From positions 434,001-498,000 of the forward strand of contig NZ_CP011267.1 of NCBI RefSeq assembly GCF_001006045.1: a stretch of 64,000 nucleotides of DNA, given 5' to 3'. The translations under genes were made by a program, and so were the position numbers. This document shows positions 52,994-61,468 of the stretch, in pieces; positions within the stretch are counted from its first letter, which is position 1; each line of letters starts with the position of its first letter. This DNA is from Geoglobus ahangari (GTDB lineage: Archaea; Halobacteriota; Archaeoglobi; Archaeoglobales; Archaeoglobaceae). The notes below the pieces were generated by a model. It had not been told where the DNA came from. It worked only from the letters and a program-made list of their open reading frames with translations, and ran no database searches.

Positions 52994-53263
52994 ATGAAAC
53001 AAAAAATTATGCTCAGACTAACAATCTCAGGAATACTTGCCACTATTTATGCGCTCATTGCAAAAATTACGGGGCACGGAATGCTCGATGCGTTTGCAAG
53101 TGGTACGGCTGCATTTATCGCTTGTTACGTAATGCTCATGCCAAAGCCAAGGAAAGAGAGTGATAGCCAGTACAAGATGGGTACGTTATTTTCTAAACAA
53201 AAAATTATTGAAATTATCCTGTTCATTGGACTGACATCTATGCTACTGGGGCTGATAGTTTGA
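52994..53263 (+). CDS. Small three-helix membrane protein, cassette 2
   Basis: The 89-residue protein has about three transmembrane segments (residues 8-25, 32-50 and 70-88) separated by a basic loop (MPKPRKESDSQYK). It sits in the same place as the 105-residue protein of cassette 1. Its last bases overlap the SpoIIM start (TTGA). An immunity or export-helper role is inferred from context. Confidence 0.65.
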   Translation: MKQKIMLRLTISGILATIYALIAKITGHGMLDAFASGTAAFIACYVMLMPKPRKESDSQYKMGTLFSKQKIIEIILFIGLTSMLLGLIV

Positions 53264-53784
53264 TAAACAGAATGTTGGTGTTAACTTCTATAGTATTTTT
53301 TGCGAGTGGTGTGATTATTGGGTCTTGCAATTTATTTGAATTTGAAAATAAAATAGAACCTGTACAAGACTTCAACATAAATAATTTTAAATTAAGTTTT
53401 TCTAATATTCTGAGAAATAACCTACATGTTTTGCTATTACTTATTGGAGGGTCATTTTTCGCAGGAGTTCCGACATTTTTCGGATTGCTGATCAATGGCA
53501 TACCCTTAGGTATAATCATACGTCTCGGTAGGGTGGCACTTTTTCTAACCCTCCCCCACAGCATTCTCGAAATTCCCGCAATAATCACGGCGGGAGCAGC
53601 AGGATTCAAAATTCCTTACGAGATAATCAGATACTTGGTTGGCAGAAAGGAGCAAGTTCTAACAAGAGAAGATGTAAAGGAATACCTGACCTTAGCTTTA
53701 ATTTCAGTAGTTTTAATCGTAATTGCAGCGTGGATAGAAGCGAACGTAACGCTAAAAATAGCTGAGCACTTTTTAAGCAAATAA
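53260..53784 (+). CDS. SpoIIM/DUF95-family membrane protein, cassette 2
   Basis: The 174-residue membrane protein has the family core LPHSILEIPAIITAGAAGFK. The TTG at 53260 was taken as start because (L)INRMLVLTS aligns with MKNKLVFTS of the cassette 1 protein; the ATG at 53272 is the alternative. From the core to the C-terminus the two paralogues are almost the same, but the N-terminal halves have diverged. It is coupled to the upstream small membrane protein by a 4-bp overlap. Confidence 0.82.
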   Translation: MINRMLVLTSIVFFASGVIIGSCNLFEFENKIEPVQDFNINNFKLSFSNILRNNLHVLLLLIGGSFFAGVPTFFGLLINGIPLGIIIRLGRVALFLTLPHSILEIPAIITAGAAGFKIPYEIIRYLVGRKEQVLTREDVKEYLTLALISVVLIVIAAWIEANVTLKIAEHFLSK

Positions 53785-53886
53785 CCGCCAAAACATGGGC
53801 TGGATTAGAGGGGCAAAGAAAAATGTTGGTCTTCTATGCCCTGAAAATCTGAATACAAGTATATAATGTAGGCCAAAAACGCAACA

Positions 53887-53957
53887 TGCGCGGGCCGGGA
53901 TTTGAACCCGGGCTAACGCCTCGGAAGGGCGTTGTCCTACCACTAGACTACCCGCGC
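53887..53957 (-). tRNA. tRNA-Gly (anticodon UCC)
   Basis: The 71-base gene folds into a full cloverleaf. Acceptor arms are GCGCGGG and CCCGCGC, the D-stem is GUC/GAC, and the anticodon stem is ACGCC/GGCGU with loop CUUCCGA (anticodon UCC). The T-arm is CCGGG-UUCAAAU-CCCGG. The 3' CCA is not encoded. A TATA-like TTTTTTTAAGC lies about 25-35 bp upstream of the 5' end. No intron is present. It lies between cassette 2 and the HTH_10 regulator gene. Confidence 0.95.
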
Positions 53958-54119
53958 TGCTGCAAAACCCTTTCTGCGATTTGCTTAAAAAAAGTTTCGG
54001 TCTCAGACTCTGCTTTTTGAACACCATAGACCATGGTCGAGAGCTGCTATATATCCTTCATCAAATAACGATTAATAGTGGCAAAAACATAGTTACTGGT
54101 TGAAGGCAGTGGGGATGTG

Positions 54120-54857
54120 ATGATGAGCCTAAAGAAGGTAACCCTGAGGCTCTGGCACCCGGAGTGCTGGTCCATCGAGTCCACCAAGGATCATCCCGGC
54201 GTGTGCCTCGTAACCAAGGGCGTTTTCAAGCTCGAAAAGGAGGTCAGGGCAAACTTCCACCTGATTGCGGAGAGCTACGACGCTCTTAAGGAGTACATGG
54301 ACGACATCAGGAACTACGACAGGTATGCAAAGGAGGTGTACATCATAGGGAAGAGTGACCTCGAAGCAGACATACATGCCCGCTTCCCCTCTCACGCCAC
54401 GTTCTACGACAAGGTATTCTCACTCGAGTTCATGCCCATGCGCGTCTCAATCTCAGGCGGTTACGAGTACTGGACGATCCTGATTGATGAGGAGAAGCTG
54501 AGCGACACGCTTAACAGGCTTCTGGAGATTGATGGAATAGACGTGGAGGTTCTCAGCATAGCGAACCTGAAGTCGTTCGAGGATGAGGAGGAAGAGGACG
54601 TGGTGAGCCAGATATCGCGGAAGCTCTCGATGAAGCAGAAGAGAGTGCTCATCGAGGCCTACAGGAGGGGATACTTTGAGTGGCCGAGAAAAACGAGCGT
54701 GGACGAGCTGGCGAGGAGCTTCGGGATTGCGAAGTCCACATGCCTCCACCACCTCAGAATCGCAGAGTCAAAGATAATGAAGAAGATCATAGAGGAGCTC
54801 AAGGACAAGGAACCGCACCTCATGGATATAAAAACCTCCGCGAAATATCTTTTTTAA
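54120..54857 (+). CDS. Bat-like regulator with C-terminal HTH_10 domain
   Basis: This protein of about 245 residues has an N-terminal alpha/beta region of unknown ligand and an acidic linker (EDEEEEDVVSQ). A C-terminal HTH_10 (bacterio-opsin activator-type) domain follows: MKQKRVLIEAYRRGYFEWPR and LARSFGIAKSTCLHHLRIAE. This architecture is typical of many euryarchaeal regulators. Three consecutive start codons (GTG 54117, ATG 54120, ATG 54123) are possible. It precedes the oxidoreductase operon and may regulate it. Confidence 0.82.
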   Translation: MMSLKKVTLRLWHPECWSIESTKDHPGVCLVTKGVFKLEKEVRANFHLIAESYDALKEYMDDIRNYDRYAKEVYIIGKSDLEADIHARFPSHATFYDKVFSLEFMPMRVSISGGYEYWTILIDEEKLSDTLNRLLEIDGIDVEVLSIANLKSFEDEEEEDVVSQISRKLSMKQKRVLIEAYRRGYFEWPRKTSVDELARSFGIAKSTCLHHLRIAESKIMKKIIEELKDKEPHLMDIKTSAKYLF

Positions 54858-54951
54858 TACAATTTTTAAATAAAATCGAATATTAAAAACTATCATGATT
54901 TATTGTTACGTTATATAGGGGGTGGGACATAGTGGTATTTAGTGATGCGAG

Positions 54952-55842
54952 ATGAAGGCCGAAGAGGATGAGGTAGTAGATGGTGTAAGGTGGGAGATCA
55001 GGCTTCACGGCAGGGGTGGTCAGGGCACTGTAACCGCTTCCCTCCTGCTGGCCGAGGCCGCGTTTGTCCATGGCTACTATGCCCAGTCCATTCCGTTCTT
55101 CGGCGCTGAGAGAAGGGGAGCTCCAGTGCTGGCGTTTACGAGGATATCGAAGAGGGAGATACTCGAGAGAAGCCAGATATACAGCCCTGACTGCGTTATC
55201 GTTCTCGATCCCGTTCTTCCGGAGGTCGTGAACATTTTCAGCGGAGTGAGGAGTGGAGGGGCTGTCGTCGTGAACACGGCCAAATCTCCGAGCTCGTTCA
55301 CGTTCCCGCAGGAGAGGCTGACAGTCGGAACCGTGGACGCGGTGGAGATTGCGATCCAGAACGACCTCGTGATCTCGGGCACTCCGGTAGTTAACGCGGC
55401 CATGCTCGGAGCTTTTCTGAAGGTGTTCTCCAGAATACCCCCTGAGGCACTTGAGAGCGTTATCAGGAAAAGGTTCGGGGATGGCTGGAAGGCCAACGTG
55501 AGGGCAATGTGGGACGGGTATGAGAGCGTAAGGGTTCAGGAGGTGAGGGGCTCCGGGAGAGGCGAGGAGGCAGGGAGGAAAGAGGTGAAAGTCAGGTTTC
55601 CGGTGTCGAGACCCAAGAGGGGCGTGGCTGGGAAAACATGGGTCTGGAGGGACTTCGTGCCGGAGATAGACTACAGCAAGTGCACCGCATGCCTGAGCTG
55701 CTGGCTGTACTGTCCCGAGAGCGCGATCATCAGAAACGGGGACGGCGTCGCGATAGACTACGAGTATTGCAAGGGCTGCCTCGTCTGCCATTCTGTGTGC
55801 CCGAGAGCTGCGGTGAGGGTTTCGAGGGAGGTGATAGCATGA
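54952..55842 (+). CDS. 2-oxoacid:ferredoxin oxidoreductase, fused gamma-delta subunit
   Basis: The 296-residue protein joins a gamma domain (RLHGRGGQGTVTASLLLAEAA, IPFFGAERRGAP) to a C-terminal two-cluster ferredoxin-like delta domain (CTACLSCWLYCP and CKGCLVCHSVCP). These enzymes oxidise pyruvate or branched-chain 2-oxoacids to acyl-CoA and reduce ferredoxin. Gamma and delta are separate genes in many archaea, so the fusion is worth noting. It overlaps the alpha gene by 4 bp. Confidence 0.9.
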   Translation: MKAEEDEVVDGVRWEIRLHGRGGQGTVTASLLLAEAAFVHGYYAQSIPFFGAERRGAPVLAFTRISKREILERSQIYSPDCVIVLDPVLPEVVNIFSGVRSGGAVVVNTAKSPSSFTFPQERLTVGTVDAVEIAIQNDLVISGTPVVNAAMLGAFLKVFSRIPPEALESVIRKRFGDGWKANVRAMWDGYESVRVQEVRGSGRGEEAGRKEVKVRFPVSRPKRGVAGKTWVWRDFVPEIDYSKCTACLSCWLYCPESAIIRNGDGVAIDYEYCKGCLVCHSVCPRAAVRVSREVIA

Positions 55843-56972
55843 AGGCCATGATCACCGGAAATCAGGCCGCGGCGATGGCTGCGAGAGATGCGAGGGTCGA
55901 CGTTGTGGCGGCATATCCAATCACCCCATCCACACCTGTGGTCGAGGAGATTGCCAGAATGGTGGAGACTGGGGAGATGGACGCGAAGCTCATCCTCGTC
56001 GAGTCGGAGCACTCCGCCATGGCGGCATGCATAGGTGCCTCAGCATCTGGCTCGCGCACGTTCACCGCCACGTCGAGCCACGGACTCGCGTACATGCACG
56101 AGCTGCTGCACTACGCCGTGAACGCGAGAACGCCTGTGGTGATGGCCGTCGCAAACCGCGCAATAGGGCCAGGGTGGAACATATGGGCCGATCTGAGCGA
56201 TGCAATGTCCCAGAGGGACACGGGCTGGATCCAGCTCTACTGCAGCAGCAATCAGGAGATATATGACACGATACTGATGGCGTATAGAGTTGCGGAAAAC
56301 AGGGGCGTGATGCTTCCGGCGATGGTGTGCTACGACGGCTTCGTCCTCTCACACACGGCCATGCCCGTGGAAACTGGCGTCGAGGGATTTCTGGACGGCT
56401 ACGAGTCTCCCTGGAACCTGAACTTCGACGAGCCCGAGACGTTCGGAAACATCCTCCCCCCTGACTACTACATGGAGCTCAGGAAGGACATTGTCGAGTC
56501 GCACAGGAGGGCCGTGAAGATCATGAGGGAGGTGGAGGAGGAGTTCGAGGAGCTTACGGGAAGAAGGACGCCCCTTCTGGTCGAGGAGTACAGGACTGAC
56601 GGGGCAAGTACGGTGCTGGTCACCCTCGGCGCAATCGCATCGGAGGCGAAGATTGTCGTTGATGAGATGAGGAGGAACGGTGAGAGAGCAGGGCTTCTGA
56701 GGATCAAGTCCTTCAGACCCTTCCCATACGACGAGGTCACAAGAGCGCTTGAAGGTGCTGAGAGGGTGGTTGTGATCGACAGGTCTGTGAGCCCCGGAGC
56801 TGAGGGACAGCTGTTCTCCGAGGTCAAGTCAGCCCTTTACAGCTCGAAAAGTCATCCTGATGTTCTCGGCAGAGTTGCAGGGCTTGGGGGCAGAGATGTG
56901 ACCTCGAAGGCGATTGAGAGGGCTGTGAGGTTGGGTGGGAGAGAGGAGTGGATTATGGAGGTGATATCATGA
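55839..56972 (+). CDS. 2-oxoacid:ferredoxin oxidoreductase, alpha subunit
   Basis: The 377-residue subunit has the substrate-binding segment AAYPITPSTPVVEEIARM, the ESEHSAMAACIGASASGSRTFTATSS-type region (in two parts) and a C-terminal transketolase-like domain with VVIDRSVSPGAEGQLF. The start at 55839 lies in the gamma-delta stop (ATGA); a longer upstream frame is an artefact. Likely substrates are branched-chain 2-oxoacids, given the leucine dehydrogenase-like gene in the same operon. Confidence 0.9.
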   Translation: MKAMITGNQAAAMAARDARVDVVAAYPITPSTPVVEEIARMVETGEMDAKLILVESEHSAMAACIGASASGSRTFTATSSHGLAYMHELLHYAVNARTPVVMAVANRAIGPGWNIWADLSDAMSQRDTGWIQLYCSSNQEIYDTILMAYRVAENRGVMLPAMVCYDGFVLSHTAMPVETGVEGFLDGYESPWNLNFDEPETFGNILPPDYYMELRKDIVESHRRAVKIMREVEEEFEELTGRRTPLLVEEYRTDGASTVLVTLGAIASEAKIVVDEMRRNGERAGLLRIKSFRPFPYDEVTRALEGAERVVVIDRSVSPGAEGQLFSEVKSALYSSKSHPDVLGRVAGLGGRDVTSKAIERAVRLGGREEWIMEVIS

Positions 56973-57889
56973 AGATTTCGGCCATTCCGGACAGGGAGTT
57001 TCTGCTTCCCGGTAATGCAGCATGTCATGGATGTGGCTCGTCCATGTGCCTGCGCACAGTCCTCAAAGCGCTCGGTAAAAATACTGTGCTCGTTGTTCCG
57101 GCGAGCTGCACCTCAGTTTATCAGGGGATGTTTCCCGGTTCCGCGATAGACGTGCCCGTCTTCAACACGGTCTTCGCGGCATCCGCCTCAACGGCCTCCG
57201 GAATAGCGGCAAGCCTTGAAAGGAAAGGAATTGACGCGACTGTCGTTGTCTGGGCGGGAGACGGGGGGACGTACGACATAGGGCTGCAGGCCCTCTCAGC
57301 TGCGGCGGAGAGGAATAAGGACATGATATACATCTGCTACAACAACGAGATGTACTCCAACACGGGAGTTCAGAAGAGCGGCGCCACCCCGTACGGGGCG
57401 TGGACAACGACGACGTGGAGCGGGAAGAAGGAGCACAGAAAGGACGTTGCAGAGCTGATGGTGGCTCAGGACGTTGCCTACGTCGCCACAGCTTCGGCAG
57501 GCTACCTCACTGACCTCTACAGGAAGGTCAGAAAGGCAAGGAAAAAGGAGGGCTTCAGGTACATCGAGATTCTGACCCCCTGCCCCCCGGGCTGGAAGTA
57601 CCCGATGGATAGGACGGTCGAGATGGGGAGGCTTGTGGTTGAGACGGGGATGTGGATCCTCTACGAGTATGAAAATGGGGAGATCAGGCTCACCGGAATG
57701 AGCAGAGCCATAGCAGGTGGAAGGAGAAAGCTGAGGGATGTTGAGGAGTACCTGCTCCCGCAGGGTAGGTTTGCCCACCTCAGCCGGGAGGACATCGACG
57801 TGATCAGGAGCTACGTTGAGAAGAGGTGGGAGAAGCTCGTGAAGCTGGCAGGTGGTGTTCATGCAGCTCCAGCAGAGTTCTACGTTTGA
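56969..57889 (+). CDS. 2-oxoacid:ferredoxin oxidoreductase, beta subunit
   Basis: The 306-residue subunit binds thiamine pyrophosphate and an iron-sulfur cluster. It begins with the cysteine motif PGNAACHGCGSSMCLR and has the TPP motif WAGDGGTYDIG followed by YNNEMYSNTGVQKSGATP. It completes the enzyme core in gamma-delta, alpha, beta order. The start is in the alpha stop codon (ATGA). Confidence 0.9.
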   Translation: MKISAIPDREFLLPGNAACHGCGSSMCLRTVLKALGKNTVLVVPASCTSVYQGMFPGSAIDVPVFNTVFAASASTASGIAASLERKGIDATVVVWAGDGGTYDIGLQALSAAAERNKDMIYICYNNEMYSNTGVQKSGATPYGAWTTTTWSGKKEHRKDVAELMVAQDVAYVATASAGYLTDLYRKVRKARKKEGFRYIEILTPCPPGWKYPMDRTVEMGRLVVETGMWILYEYENGEIRLTGMSRAIAGGRRKLRDVEEYLLPQGRFAHLSREDIDVIRSYVEKRWEKLVKLAGGVHAAPAEFYV

Positions 57890-58958
57890 GATGATGGAGA
57901 GGGAGGAGTTCGAGGAGATCGTGTTCTTCCACGACTCCTCCACGGGGCTGAAGGCGATAGTTGCCATCCATGATACCACCCTCGGCCCCGCCCTTGGAGG
58001 CACGAGGATGTGGAGCTACAGGAGCGAGCTGGACGCTCTGAGAGACGTCATGAGACTCGCGAAGGCCATGACCTACAAGGCCGCCGCTGCCGGGCTCAGC
58101 TTCGGTGGTGGCAAGGGAGTGATAATCGGAGACCCGAAGAGGGACAAGAGCGAGGTTTTGCTTAGGAGCTACGGCAGGTACGTGCAGTCCCTTGGCGGGA
58201 GGTTCATCACCGCCGAGGACGTGGGAACGACCCTCGAGGACATGAGGGTGCTGATGTCAGAGACACGGCATGTTGCTGGCACGTCCATAGACCCCTCGCC
58301 CTTCACGGCCTACGGGGTTTACTGCGGAATAAAGGCGTGTCTTGAGTACGTGTTTGGAGACGAGAGCCTCGATGGTGTGCACGTGGCCGTGCAGGGGGTT
58401 GGGAAGGTTGGAGGGGAGCTGGTCAGGCTGCTTCTGGAATCGGGTGCGAGGGTTACGGTAACGGATGTGGACGCGAGCAGGGTGAGGAGGTTTATCGAGC
58501 TCGGAGCCAGCTACGTGGAGCCCGGGAAGATCTACTCCGTGCAGTGCGACGTTTTCTCTCCCTGCGCCCTTGGAGGTGTGCTAAACGACAGCACTGTCAA
58601 GCGGCTCAGGTGCAGCATAGTGGCAGGAGCCGCGAACAACCAGCTCGAGAGCGAGAGTGTGGCGGAGAGGCTCTCAAACCTCGGAATACTCTACGCCCCG
58701 GACTACATAATAAACGCTGGAGGGCTGATAGCCGTGGCCAAGGAGTACGAGTGCGCCAGAAGGGGGAGGGAGCCGAGCACTGAGGAGATCATGAGAGATG
58801 TCGAGAGAATCCGTGACAGGCTCGAGGAGGTATTCAGGATGAGCGAGAGCTCGATGGGTGAAGAGATGGTGATCACAACGAGCAGGGCTGCGGAGATGCT
58901 GGCAAGGAGGAGGATAGAGGAGGCAAGGAGGCTGAAGGGAATATACCTCCCGGACTGA
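57861..58958 (+). CDS. Leucine/valine dehydrogenase-like amino-acid dehydrogenase
   Basis: The protein of about 365 residues matches leucine/phenylalanine dehydrogenases: GPALGGTRMW, the catalytic lysine region MTYKAAAAGLSFGGGKGVI, ITAEDVGT, and the NAD motif VQGVGKVGGELVRLL. These enzymes interconvert branched-chain amino acids and 2-oxoacids. The ATG at 57861 (after GGTGGTG) lets the N-terminus align with known leucine dehydrogenases and makes a 29-bp overlap with the beta gene. Starts at 57891/57894 are alternatives. It would feed 2-oxoacids to the upstream oxidoreductase. Confidence 0.87.
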   Translation: MQLQQSSTFEMMEREEFEEIVFFHDSSTGLKAIVAIHDTTLGPALGGTRMWSYRSELDALRDVMRLAKAMTYKAAAAGLSFGGGKGVIIGDPKRDKSEVLLRSYGRYVQSLGGRFITAEDVGTTLEDMRVLMSETRHVAGTSIDPSPFTAYGVYCGIKACLEYVFGDESLDGVHVAVQGVGKVGGELVRLLLESGARVTVTDVDASRVRRFIELGASYVEPGKIYSVQCDVFSPCALGGVLNDSTVKRLRCSIVAGAANNQLESESVAERLSNLGILYAPDYIINAGGLIAVAKEYECARRGREPSTEEIMRDVERIRDRLEEVFRMSESSMGEEMVITTSRAAEMLARRRIEEARRLKGIYLPD

Positions 58959-59079
58959 TTGAAGAGACATTTAAAGTTCTCTTCTCACCACTTTTTCGCC
59001 GATGCGGGGAGAATTTTCCACGAGTTCGGGCATACTTTTTTAAACTTTGGAAGGATAAAGAGGAGTGGGAGGTGATGAG

Positions 59080-60255
59080 ATGGACAGGGAACAGCTCGAG
59101 AGCCTCATAAGGTTCGATTACGAGGTTGTGAATGCTGATGACACCATATCCAAGGTGTTTCCTCTTCTCGACAAGCTCGATCCGGACAAGGCGAGCGCCC
59201 TTGTCGTCAAGGAGAACGGAAAGATCATCGGGGTGATCAGGGAGAGAGATTTGATAAGGGGCAGCGCGATGACCAACCCCCACGAGACGAAGGTCAAGAA
59301 CTTCGTGATAAGGACGGGCATCGTGGACTACTCGGATCTCGACGTCGAGAGGGTCGTCAGGAGGTTCATCGAGGACTCCACGCCCTTCGTCATAGTCAGG
59401 AAGGACGGAAACTATGGGGTCATCTACATAAACGACTTCCTGCTCTCACTCAAGCCCGAGCTTGAGGACGTTAGAGTCAGGGAGGTCATGAACCCGGATG
59501 TTGTGACGATAAACGCCCACGACTCAGCCGGAAAGGCGCTCTCGCTGATGAGGACTCACGGAGTCGACAGGCTCGTGGTCGTGGACGAGAGGCACAGGGT
59601 CGTTGGAGTCATAACGGGCAAGGACATAGTCGACAGGATCATAGCACCAAGGAAGAGGGCAAGGATGGGCGACAGCAAGGGAGAGAAGGAGAAGACCCTC
59701 GCGATAATGGTGGAGAGCATCATGAGCTACCCGCCCGTGACATGCGAGAAGGACGACAGAGTCTCGGACGTCATAGACCAGATGGTCGAGCACATGGTCT
59801 CGAGCGTTGTTGTTGTGGCTGCTGATGAGACTCCCGAGGGAATAGTGACAAAGAAGGACATTCTGGAGAAGTTCCTTGCTGAGAGGAAGCCGGAGGGTCA
59901 GCTCAGGATAGAGCTCATAGTCAGGGGGATGGAGATCGACGAGTTCGATCAGGTGGCAATTCAGAGCGATGTGGAGAAGTTCATGAGGAAGTTCAGCAGC
60001 TTCATAAGGGATGCCGTGATGTTCATTTACATCAAGCAGCACAAGGAGAGGTTCAGGGGGCTGCCACTCATACATGTGAGGATAAAGCTCTCATCCGACA
60101 GGGGCACGTTCTTTGCAACCGGTGAGGGATGGGGAGTGGAGTTCGCCATACACGCGACCCTCAAGAAGCTCGAGAGGGAGATACTCAAGGAGAAGGAGCT
60201 GCTCACCGACGCGAAGATGGTGAAGAGGTTCTACGAGGAGGTTTTCGAGTTTTAA
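59080..60255 (+). CDS. Four-CBS-domain protein with an HPF-like C-terminal domain
   Basis: The 391-residue protein has four CBS repeats (about residues 10-70, 72-130, 132-190 and 208-270), which commonly bind adenine nucleotides. A roughly 110-residue C-terminal domain follows. It includes LPLIHVRIKLSSDRGTFFAT and EFAIHATLKKLEREIL, resembling ribosome hibernation-promoting factors (HPF/RaiA). A nucleotide-sensing ribosome-hibernation role is proposed. The ATG at 59080 follows GGTGATGAG. It stands alone upstream of the fae-hps gene. Confidence 0.8.
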   Translation: MDREQLESLIRFDYEVVNADDTISKVFPLLDKLDPDKASALVVKENGKIIGVIRERDLIRGSAMTNPHETKVKNFVIRTGIVDYSDLDVERVVRRFIEDSTPFVIVRKDGNYGVIYINDFLLSLKPELEDVRVREVMNPDVVTINAHDSAGKALSLMRTHGVDRLVVVDERHRVVGVITGKDIVDRIIAPRKRARMGDSKGEKEKTLAIMVESIMSYPPVTCEKDDRVSDVIDQMVEHMVSSVVVVAADETPEGIVTKKDILEKFLAERKPEGQLRIELIVRGMEIDEFDQVAIQSDVEKFMRKFSSFIRDAVMFIYIKQHKERFRGLPLIHVRIKLSSDRGTFFATGEGWGVEFAIHATLKKLEREILKEKELLTDAKMVKRFYEEVFEF

Positions 60256-60273
60256 TTTTTTGAGGTGGAGTTT

Positions 60274-61458
60274 ATGGAGTACAGGATCGGAGAGGCTCTG
60301 GTCGGAACGGGAGATGAGGTCGCCCACATAGACCTCATGATCGGGACGAAGGACAGCCCCGTGGGCGAGGCATTTGCCAACGCCCTTTCCCAGCTCTCTG
60401 CAGGCCACACACCCCTGCTCGCGGTTCTGAGGCCAAACCTGATCACCAAGCCTCCCGCCGTGATAATCCCGAAGGTCACGGTCAAGGACATGTTCCAGGC
60501 CGAGCTCATCTTCGGGCCGGCACAGATGGCTGTTGCGAAGGCGATAGCTGATGCGGTTGAGGACGGGATAATCCCGAAGGAGAAAGCTGAGGACTACGTC
60601 ATCGTCGTGAGCGTCTTCATTCACCCCAAGGCTAAGAACAAGGAGAAGGTGTTCTACTACAACTACAGCGCCACCAAGCTCGCAATCAAGAGGGCAATGC
60701 AGAGCTTCCCTGACGTAGACACGGTGCTCTACGAGAAGGACAGAAGCTTCCACCCGTTCGCGGGAAGAAAGCTCACCAGACTCTGGGATCCACCCTACCT
60801 GCAGGTGGCAATAGACATTCCGAGCCTCGAGGAGGTGCTCAGGGTTCTCAGGTACATCCCGGACAGCGACCACATAATTTACGAGGTCGGCACACCGCTG
60901 GCCAAGAGGTATGGGGCCGAGGTGATCCTGAAGCTCAGGGAGGAGAAGCCCGACGCGTTCTTCGTGCTCGATCTCAAGACCCTCGACACGGGCAACCTCG
61001 AGGCGAGGATGGCGGTGGATGCAACTGCCAACGCGGTCGTGATCTCCGGACTCGCGCCGATAAACACGATAAAGAAGGCCGTGAACGAGGCTCAGAAGCT
61101 CGGGATATACTGCGTCGTGGACATGCTGAACGTCGAGGACCCCGTAAGCAGGCTGGACAAGATCGTCGAGGCTGGTGTGAAGCCCGATGTCGTCGAATTG
61201 CACAGGGCCATAGACTCGGAGCATGAAGAGCCTCCGTGGAAGTTCGCAAGGCCGATAAAGGAGAAGCACGACGTCCTTGTGGCCGTGGCAGGAGGAATAA
61301 GGCCGGAGAACGTTGAGGACGCAATTTCCGGAGGTGCGGACATGCTCGTGGTTGGAAGGGCGATAACGAGGGCAAGGGACATAGAGGGGGCGGCGAGGAG
61401 ATTTCTGGCGAATATGAAGCCCGACACGGATCAGTTCCGTGTCATGACAGATTTCTGA
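60274..61458 (+). CDS. Bifunctional formaldehyde-activating enzyme / 3-hexulose-6-phosphate synthase
   Basis: Residues 1-160 are Fae (GEALVGTGDEVAHIDLMIG, NALSQLSAGHTPLLAV), which joins formaldehyde to tetrahydromethanopterin. Residues 170-394 are the Hps TIM barrel (QVAIDIPSLEEVLRV, DLKTLDTG, VAVAGGIRPENVEDAI). In archaea lacking the oxidative pentose phosphate pathway, Hps works in reverse to form ribulose 5-phosphate from hexose phosphate, and Fae captures the released formaldehyde. The ATG at 60274 follows GAGGTGGAG. Triosephosphate isomerase follows 10 bp downstream. Confidence 0.95.
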   Translation: MEYRIGEALVGTGDEVAHIDLMIGTKDSPVGEAFANALSQLSAGHTPLLAVLRPNLITKPPAVIIPKVTVKDMFQAELIFGPAQMAVAKAIADAVEDGIIPKEKAEDYVIVVSVFIHPKAKNKEKVFYYNYSATKLAIKRAMQSFPDVDTVLYEKDRSFHPFAGRKLTRLWDPPYLQVAIDIPSLEEVLRVLRYIPDSDHIIYEVGTPLAKRYGAEVILKLREEKPDAFFVLDLKTLDTGNLEARMAVDATANAVVISGLAPINTIKKAVNEAQKLGIYCVVDMLNVEDPVSRLDKIVEAGVKPDVVELHRAIDSEHEEPPWKFARPIKEKHDVLVAVAGGIRPENVEDAISGGADMLVVGRAITRARDIEGAARRFLANMKPDTDQFRVMTDF

Positions 61459-61468
61459 GGTGGTTTGT

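Noticed and set aside
53887-53957. tRNA-Gly as an attachment site for an integrated element carrying cassette 2
   Set aside because: No second copy of the tRNA 3' end was found on the far side of the cassette, and no integrase gene is present.
55638-55838. N-terminal extension of the oxidoreductase alpha subunit
   Set aside because: It runs out of frame through the ferredoxin domain of the gamma-delta gene. The ATG at 55839 in the stop overlap gives the normal alpha N-terminus.
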